Source: Conidiobolus incongruus B7586
Lineage: Eukaryota; Entomophthoromycota; Entomophthoromycetes; Entomophthorales; Conidiobolaceae
Reading direction: 5' to 3'
Length of the DNA: 42,432 bases
Assembly (NCBI GenBank): GCA_000697335.1
Contig: JNEM01014892.1
Location: 1-42,432 of the forward strand
This document shows positions 34,912-42,432 of the stretch, piece after piece (position 1 is the stretch's first letter; the number at the start of each line of letters is the position of its first letter). The notes below the pieces were generated by a model. It made no database searches. It saw only the letters and a list, made by a program, of their open reading frames with translations, and was not told the DNA's origin. Position numbers and translations under genes: made by a program.

Positions 34912-34916
34912 GATAT

Positions 34917-37439
34917 TTTGCTATTCTTTAGTTTGATTCAGATTAATTTTATATTTTGGATATAATCTAAATTTAATTTGAGTTTACTAAATAATTAATA
35001 TTTATATCCTTAATAAATTAGAATTCAACTCTGATAATTATCATTTTGTTATATCTAATATTAAGGTGAAATATTTTATTTATATTAGTCTGTTAAATAA
35101 GATAGATTTTATGATATATATATTCTTGGTATAAAGCTGATAATATTTAAATCATACCATTTAATTTATTTCTAATATTAATTAATTTGGTAAATTTGAT
35201 TATTTTGAAAACTAGATATTAAGTTTACTTTTGAAAATATAAAATAATAGTATTTATTTCTGACTTTTCAAGCATGCTAATAGGTTTCAAAGATATATTA
35301 TATATAATACAAATAAAAGAGTCTATAATTTTATAATATATATATATATATATATTTAGATTTTAGATTTTATTTTATTTAAATTTATAATCAAATATTT
35401 ATTAATTAATTAAGTTATTCTTAAATAATATTCATCAAATAACTTTTATTTGATTTTCATCTAATCTGAAGAAAAAGTCTTTAAAAATATTTAAATTTAC
35501 TATCAACTAACAAAAGCTATGTTTTATCCAAATATATATCCAATATAAAAAGTAAATCTAATTAAAATAAAAAAAAATCAAAAAATATTATAATATAAAT
35601 AATTTTAATTAAACTTTTTTTGATAAGTAGGAAAATTAGAAAATTATATCAAAACTTCTATTTTAATAAAAATTTATTCAAATATAATCATAAGTAGTAT
35701 GGATATATTAATTATATTGTATTTTAATATAGCTTATTAAATGAAAGTATAAAATTATTATTTTGAAATTTAATGTTTGTTTTAATAAAACTAAAGTAAT
35801 TAAAGCTAAATAAATTTAAAACAATTTATAACTTAAAGTTATCATATATAATTTTCTTAATTTATAGTTTATTTATTTATTTATTTATATATTATTTTAT
35901 TTAAATTTTAAGCAAATTAATAGATTAACTAATTTAATTATTCTTATGAACTTTAATAATGATATATTATGTTTATAAACTAGAATTGGTTTTTATGATG
36001 GTTAATAATAAAATAAAATCAGTTTATACGGTTTTTATAATTAACTTATAGCACACTTTATATATTTTATATAATGATAATACAGTATATAGAGCTAAAA
36101 TTATAAAAGATGTTTTAAACAAAATAATTGGAAATAACTGACATATAAAATATCTATTAAATAAAATTACAATCAATATAATTGTTTTAGGAAACTAATA
36201 AATATACCTGTTATAAAAGTCCAAAAAATATACTATATTTATAATAAAACAATATTTAATCTTAATAAAGGTATAAATATTTCGATATTTGACATTTATG
36301 TAAAATATGGCAAAATAACTATTCATTTTAAAAAACAAAATAGTATATATTTTTCCATTTTTATATATTATATATTATATATTAGAATTTATTTTCAGAA
36401 TTTCATTATATAAGATGTTATGTTATTCAAAATTTAATATGCTAATAATAATGGAAAGGAAATGTCTAGATATTGTTTTATACAAAAAAATTAATGGATT
36501 ATCAAATTTAAATAATATATAATTATTTTAACTTTTATATATAAATATAAAAGAAAATCTATAACAATTTTAATAAAACAAGAAAAATACTTATAATATT
36601 TCTATATATTTAATATTTAAATAATTTTATCAATATACATTAATATTAGGCTTAATTACCAGTAATATTAAATTCAACATTAAATATAATATGTCGGTGC
36701 CAATTATAACAAATTTTTTTATTAAACAACTAAAATTTGGATTGAATTTCAGAAATATCAACCAAATAAAATATTAATTAGTTAAAAGTTATAAAATTAA
36801 AAATTAGTTCTTTATATACTTAACTGAAAATTGTTGAAATTTTCAGATATAAAATAATTACTGATCATTGAATTTTGTGAATTTTTCAGAATATATGATA
36901 TATTATATTTCAAAACTCTCATAGATAAATCAATTAAATCTTTAATTAATGGAGAAAAAACAATTATATTTTTAGAAATCACACTAAAATTATATAAGAT
37001 TCATGAATATATAATTAATAATGAAAGTATTAAATAACTAAGAAGAAAAACTTTATGGTTTTTATGTAAAAGGTGAAATTTTTATCTTCTTTTGGATTTG
37101 AAATAAATGCAGAGTAAAGGACTAATTAGATATATAATTATAGTATCAAAAATAACCTCATAATTATTTTATTTGAACTTAGTTTGGTATAAAATTTATT
37201 ATTTTGAAAGTTGACAAATTTTAGCTTATTGCTAAATTAACTAATAAAAATAATTTAAAAATTTCGAATATTATTAAGATATAGCAATTGAATTAAAAAA
37301 GACATTAATATTATTTTTATCAACCTTAAATAATAATACAATCTTTATTTCATAATGTTTTTGTATATAAAATTCAGATAAAAATGATCAAGTTATCCAT
37401 ACCTTAAAAGATTATTTCTAAATTATATTTAAATAAATT
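34917..37439. other. Intergenic spacer with an AT microsatellite
   Basis: About 2.5 kb of AT-rich sequence with an (AT)10 tract at 35336-35355. No gene, RNA or repeat with clear ends was found. Confidence 0.45.
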
Positions 37440-37445
37440 TTTATT
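37440..37445 (-). terminator. AATAAA poly(A) signal of copy C
   Basis: AATAAA on the minus strand about 18 bases after the stop, close to the spacing seen for copies A and B. Confidence 0.45.
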
Positions 37446-37462
37446 AATTAAATTCACAAATT

Positions 37463-39373
37463 TTAAGGATCAAATTTAACTTCACACAATTCCTTACTAT
37501 TACTAGCTCTCAAATTACAAATTTGAGATTTTCTGCAGTTTTCATCACAAGGCTCTGAATAACCGGAATTCTTGTACTTGTAGCCAAGGAATTTGTTCCA
37601 AGCATTGCTATCTCTTTCGAAGAGCTCGGTGACTTCGTGCCAGAATGCGCCATTGATATAAGGACCGGAGCTTGAGGGAACTGGGAAAGCTTTCTTAGCA
37701 GAATACAATTCCTTCCACTCGGGACCATCTTTCCAAGAAGACTGTTCATTTAAGTTGGCATAGTATTGAGTGAAGTCCCTAACTTGATAGTTGGAAGCAT
37801 CTACTTCATAAATTCTGAAACCAGGGTTCTGATTGGTGAAAGTGGTAATAGATGGAGCAATAAAACTGTTACCAATAGCATTTTCCTTGGTCTTTCTACC
37901 ATCCTTATAATAAATTTCAAACTCATCATAATGAGTGTGACCGTAGAATTGTCCAGCAATAATATGGGCATAAGATTTGACAATCTTGTTCCAAGTAATG
38001 GAGAATCTTTGAAAACAATCAGCTTTGGCTGGAGGGACATGAGAGGTGATATATACTTTGGATCCAGATTTTTCGGCATCTTGTAGTTCCTTAAGCAACC
38101 AGGTGAACATTCCATTGGGATCGGATGCTTCAGGATGTAACAATAACAATAAATTAAAGGTATAGCATAAATTGTTATTTAAAACAATCACCTTAAGGTT
38201 TTTATCATATTGAACTGAATAGTAACCAGTTCTGCGAACTTGCTCGTAGGCAGAAGAAGGCAACCATGATTTCCATTGATCAGCCAAGAAGGGATAAAGG
38301 AAGAAGTTTTGAGCTTCTTGGGTTCCTGCTAAGGGGAAGAGATTGACAGGAACTGATTCGTGATTACCAATAGCAGGGTAGAATTTAAGTCCAGGAAAAT
38401 TAAGATAAGATTGCATCATTCTGAAAGCTTCAGTTTCAGTGGCTTTGGATTTTTCAACTGATTCAGACCACATGGTATGAGCAGGAACATCACCAGTAAA
38501 AAGGACCATATCAATAGATTTAGAAGCATGTAATTGTTGAATGTAACCAAGCATGGATTCTAAAGTAGATCTAGGCATATCACACTTGTATTCTCCCCAT
38601 TTGCTAGCAGGCTTTTTAATAATATTGGGATTCTTTTCATCTACATGACTATCAGCTTGACAGCAAGTAGGTCGAATACAATTAGCTTCCGCTCCCACTT
38701 TATATTCAGGATCATAATGGAAATCAGTCAAATGTAGGATTCTCAATGTTTGATTACTTGATTTTTCAATTTCAATTGGCTTAGGAGGAGGTAATGGAAA
38801 TTGAGATTCACCAAGATCTGGATGGGGGCAAGCTCTAATAGTTGAAAAACTTAATAACTTGCTAGCATAATCTTTATCGAAATCCATATTCTCAATAATA
38901 TTCAACCAAGCAGGACCTGATCTTTCAACAATTCCTTCACAAAATACACCACCATATCCGGCAATTTTGCAAGCAGCTTTAGCACCTTTGAGGATTAGAG
39001 TATCAGTCCAAGGGAGCTTGAGGATTTTATGGGTGGCTGAGAAAGCAAAACTGGTAGCTTCGCAAACAACCTTATTCTTGACTTTGGCAAAGAATGGAGC
39101 AAAGAGGTCAACAATATTAAATCCTGCAATTGTTAATTCAGAGTTGTCAGCAAAGGAGGATTCGTCCATGAGAGATCTTGAACTAACTGTTGTTTCAGTA
39201 GATTCCAAATTTTTGATGAATTCATCAGCCTTCAGTTTCCATTCATTCAAGGCATCAGGATTGGAGAAGTCAAAGTTAAATGACTTGGGAATACTGACAT
39301 CAGCTTCTTGAGATACTTCTTGGGCTGTGGCGAATATGCCTAACAATGCAAGTGAAATTAAATTAATTTTCAT
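37463..39373 (-). CDS. Secreted acid sphingomyelinase-like phosphodiesterase with a four-cysteine saposin domain (copy C), 636 aa
   Basis: The most divergent intact member. It has a signal peptide (MKINLISLALLGIFATA), a longer pro-region rich in serine and threonine (about 57-80), a saposin-like domain (about 98-183), a proline-rich linker (PLPPPKP), the metallophosphoesterase domain (about 210-515) and a cysteine-containing tail. The metal site is complete: D217 and H219 (LTDFHYD), D295 (FTGD), N337 and H338 (GNHE), H445 (SHVPP), H479 and H481 (GHTHYDE). An active phosphodiesterase is expected. The saposin domain keeps C104, C135, C145 and C182 but has T107 and S175 where copies A and B have C93 and C161. 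In saposins these two positions (second and fifth cysteine) form one disulfide, so a whole bridge is absent. This may alter lipid lifting or stability. The TATATATA box at 39422-39429 lies about 50 bases upstream. Confidence 0.93.
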   Translation of the reverse strand: MKINLISLALLGIFATAQEVSQEADVSIPKSFNFDFSNPDALNEWKLKADEFIKNLESTETTVSSRSLMDESSFADNSELTIAGFNIVDLFAPFFAKVKNKVVCEATSFAFSATHKILKLPWTDTLILKGAKAACKIAGYGGVFCEGIVERSGPAWLNIIENMDFDKDYASKLLSFSTIRACPHPDLGESQFPLPPPKPIEIEKSSNQTLRILHLTDFHYDPEYKVGAEANCIRPTCCQADSHVDEKNPNIIKKPASKWGEYKCDMPRSTLESMLGYIQQLHASKSIDMVLFTGDVPAHTMWSESVEKSKATETEAFRMMQSYLNFPGLKFYPAIGNHESVPVNLFPLAGTQEAQNFFLYPFLADQWKSWLPSSAYEQVRRTGYYSVQYDKNLKVIVLNNNLCYTFNLLLLLHPEASDPNGMFTWLLKELQDAEKSGSKVYITSHVPPAKADCFQRFSITWNKIVKSYAHIIAGQFYGHTHYDEFEIYYKDGRKTKENAIGNSFIAPSITTFTNQNPGFRIYEVDASNYQVRDFTQYYANLNEQSSWKDGPEWKELYSAKKAFPVPSSSGPYINGAFWHEVTELFERDSNAWNKFLGYKYKNSGYSEPCDENCRKSQICNLRASNSKELCEVKFDP

Positions 39374-39420
39374 ATTAAATTTATAATTAATTAATAGTAA
39401 TTTCTAAGATAACTCATTAT

Positions 39421-39430
39421 CTATATATAG
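39421..39430 (-). promoter_or_regulatory. TATA-like box of copy C
   Basis: CTATATATAG, a palindrome, about 50 bases before the start codon at 39373, at a distance similar to the box of copy A. Confidence 0.4.
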
Positions 39431-42400
39431 TTCAGTAAATTATCAACGTGTTTAATTAAATCAAATGATTGTAACCATTAACTCGAATTAAATTATATTA
39501 ATTTTATTTTATTTATTATTTTAAAGATATGATATAAGTTATTAGATGATAAATCTTGTGGATTTAAAATTAATAATGGATAGTGTTTTTTCTGCCAATA
39601 AAATATGGCGCGATCAAGCACATGCATATTTTTTTATTCTAATATATTTTTATACTTTTGAAAAAATATTAAAATTTAACTAATCTTGAGAACATATGCA
39701 AATTTCAATTAAATTAGAAACTATATTTGCTTGATAATTTACCCGTTTAAATGCTTTAAAATTTTTTTTGAATATTATTTTAAAGAATCATTCATAAATT
39801 TTATGTGCGATTTTCATCTGTAATTCATTCGACAGCTCCACTAATAAAATACCGTTAACTTTGATAACCAATGAATTTGTTTAATGGTTTGAAAACTGAC
39901 ATTGATTCGTTGATAAATAAAAACCAATATATAAATCATATATTCAAAAAGAATAGTTAATATATACTGTAATTTTGAATGATTTGGGTATATTGTATCT
40001 TTATAGATTATTTATGATAATTTGGTTAATAAAAATTTTGTGAATAAATAGCAACTATAAATAAAATGATAATCTATTGTTTTCATTAATGGATATCTAT
40101 TACCAATATATTTAATTTTCCTAAACTTGAGAATGTGCAATTTAACTATGTTATATTAATAAATAATCTGTTTTTTTAAGCTTTGTTAAATAGAATATAT
40201 CAACTATGATGAATGGTGCGATACATTAGAAGGTATTAACATTGTTCAAGTTGTCATTATACTGGTTTTATATACACTAATACTAAATTACTTGGTACTT
40301 GAATATGATTTAAAATAAATATTATTTAGATTGATCAAGCATTAATTAAATTAATCAATTTTTCAACTTGCCATATGCTTAGTAAAGCACTTTGAAAATA
40401 AATATTTACCAGGCATACTTGAACAAAAATTTTATTCAAGATAAAACAATATCATCTCACAAACCTTAATTAGGGTTTCCATTAAGATCGTTTATCAATA
40501 ACAGTCAACAGAAACTAATAAGATCAATTAATATTCTTATTTAGAAACTACTTTTTGATTTTAGTATAAATTGTATGATTGAATATTGTATAGTTTGTAT
40601 TTTTAATTTTGATTTAAAATTATCCACTATATCACATTACCTACCAGTCTAAAGATTATTTTCCATATTAATACTAGTAAATAAATAATTAGTACAATTT
40701 AAAGTTGTTGGGTTTATTTAAAAATTTAACCTCATTAAATCATTAGATTAATTTAATATTGACTAATATATACAAATTAACACGATTGTTGGAGTTAAAT
40801 GTAAGATGGATTTAATTAGAACAAATATTAAATTTTTTACTCGTGATAATTAATGATTTTGTTAAAACGCTAAGTCAATACGTTGGTTGAGTGCTTTTAT
40901 AATGAATGTATCAAAAAATATTAATGTATTTCTATTAAAAATTACGAATTTGTTGAATAGATAATGTTTAGCTCTAATGGTTCTATTTCACGGAATTATT
41001 CTATAAACCGAATCAACTTATTTATGCTTTTCTCACGTTCCTATTAAAACTTACAATTTTATATATTTCAATTCATTCGTAATATGGATACAATTTAAAT
41101 TTTAGATTTTGTTTGAATTAAATACTACCACCATAATATTTCTGTTGATTGAAAAAATGGCCCTTATTAAGTTTTTTAATACTTAATAGAATATTAATAA
41201 AAAATTAATTCAATTTTACGATATTAACACTGTATTAACAATATTCAATATTTGTTAAGCAATTTAGCTTTATTTTTATATTTTACACAAATATGGATTT
41301 TGACACATTCACATCGGACTCTTGAAAATAAATAAAACCATATTTGATAAATTTTTTATTATTTTAAAAAATAAATATAAAGGATTCACACAAGTTTTTA
41401 AAGTTATGCTCAAATTTATCAACTACTAATCATTGAAATAAAAGCGTGACCATTGAATTATTTGTTTTCCTTTAAAAAAATATCAATTATGACCAATTAG
41501 AAGGTTTATATATTAAAACAGTTAAAAATCTACTAAATAAATAATATTAATTGTAATTTTAATTTTTTCATTCATCTTTTTTATAAATTATTTTTTCTTA
41601 TTACTCTTATATTGTTACAGTTAAACTCATTCAATCTAACTATTAAATGTACTTGATATTATCACACTCAATAAATGATCTTAAAATATAAATTGATGTA
41701 TTCAAGTTTTCAATTTAACAAATGATTTCACTTTGCAGAAATAACAATATAAGACAAATAATCAAATTTTTCATGGACTTCCAGGTTTAAGATACTAGTA
41801 TTTTGATTTTTTATTAGATTTTTTATTGTAGTTAATCATAAACTCGGTTATAAATTTTGATTAATTTTAGTCTGAATAAATGAATTTATTTGGATGAAAT
41901 TCCAATTTCATTTTTCTATATTATACAATCTCCACTGTTTCACATATAACTGCTATGCTAATTAAGAAGCATTTTATACATTATTGAATAATGTTATAAT
42001 TAAATATATAACCCCTGTTATAAGCTGGAGAATAAATATATATGAAATATATATTTAAGTTATATAAATATTAAATAATATTTTAAATATTATGTCTATA
42101 TAATTTATAAATTTTATTATATATTAAATATTTTCAATAACCCTAATAAACCTAATAACCCTTCCAATTATAATTATTTTTTCACCTATATTATTTATTC
42201 TAATTAATAATATAATATTTTAATTATAATAAATAGAAATATTTTTAGTTTAAAACAAAATTCATTTATTAATAATAATAATATTTTAAATAAATATTAA
42301 TTTAATAATTTGAATGATTAATAAAAAATAAATAATATAATATATCTATTACCTTTATAAGAATCTATAAATCATTTTATTTTTATATATTAAGATAATT

Positions 42401-42432
42401 ATATCAATATTAGAATATAAATTAATATTATA
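39431..42432. other. Intergenic spacer to the window edge
   Basis: Three kilobases without a supportable gene. The last part, from about 42060, is almost purely A and T, but its CpA depletion is weaker than in the left-edge block. No repeat family was recognised. Confidence 0.45.

Larger units (their letters stand above)
29190..34916 (-). mobile_element. Ty3/gypsy chromovirus LTR retrotransposon, broken, with target-site duplication
   Basis: The element proper spans 29195-34911 (5717 bases) and reads on the minus strand. The 5-base duplication GATAT flanks it at 29190-29194 and 34912-34916. It has two 400-base LTRs, a primer-binding site next to the 5' LTR (TGGTAGCAGC, resembling an initiator-methionine tRNA site) and a purine-rich tract AGGGGAG next to the 3' LTR. 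In order on the minus strand it shows gag with a zinc-knuckle-like region (about 34400-33450), a protease region, reverse transcriptase (about 32420-31780) and RNase H (about 31720-31270). Integrase with its zinc-binding head follows (about 31200-29900), then a chromodomain-like tail (about 29800-29650, with YFYVKWIGY). The gag-to-integrase order with RT before integrase is that of Ty3/gypsy, and the chromodomain marks a chromovirus. It is broken in many places. The LTRs differ at 11 of 400 positions, so the insertion is fairly young, unless mutation was accelerated. Confidence 0.9.

Noticed and set aside
42130-42165. CCCTAA-like words near the right edge that recall telomere repeats.
   Set aside because: Only two or three irregular words occur, not a tandem array, and AT-rich sequence follows to the window end.

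Overview
The window is a very AT-rich, gene-poor stretch of a eukaryotic genome, most likely a fungus. The coding regions are intron-free and far richer in G+C than their surroundings. All intact proteins look secreted. TATA-like boxes lie about 30-75 bases before most start codons, and AATAAA-type signals lie about 20-50 bases after stops. A Ty3/gypsy chromovirus and a block with RIP-like dinucleotide bias also fit a fungus. I cannot fix the species; an early-diverging, animal-associated lineage is a guess from the enzymes present.

Left part (1-9300): a CpA-poor AT block at the edge (1 to about 1010), then a family of small six-cysteine secreted proteins with a beta/gamma-crystallin-like pattern. 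There is one pseudogene (1953-2324, minus) and one intact gene (3913-4287, minus). Two closely related intact genes follow on the plus strand (6868-7254 and 8907-9293). Islands of higher G+C at about 2848-3170 and 7950-8285, and a possible solo LTR at 8541-8758, are probably repeat debris.

Middle and right part (11700-39400): a one-directional family of saposin-domain acid sphingomyelinase-like phosphodiesterases, all on the minus strand. Three are intact (16390-18264, 20981-22855, 37463-39373). Two are fossils of near full length: a younger one at about 25370-27088 and a much older one at about 11710-13445. The first two intact copies share patches of near-identical DNA that look like gene conversion. 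The third lacks precisely two of the six saposin cysteines, the two that pair with each other in this fold. A 348-base element with 37-base terminal inverted repeats sits between the first two genes. A 5.7-kb broken chromovirus, with 400-base LTRs and a 5-base target duplication, sits between the younger fossil and the third gene.

Taken together this looks like a birth-and-death locus of secreted proteins in a repeat-rich compartment. A plausible inferred theme is attack on, or interaction with, animal membranes and secretions: the phosphodiesterases would cleave sphingomyelin or related phospholipids outside the cell, and the small crystallin-like proteins would be secreted partners or effectors. 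No functional link between the two families is shown by the sequence. I saw no tRNA, rRNA or CRISPR.
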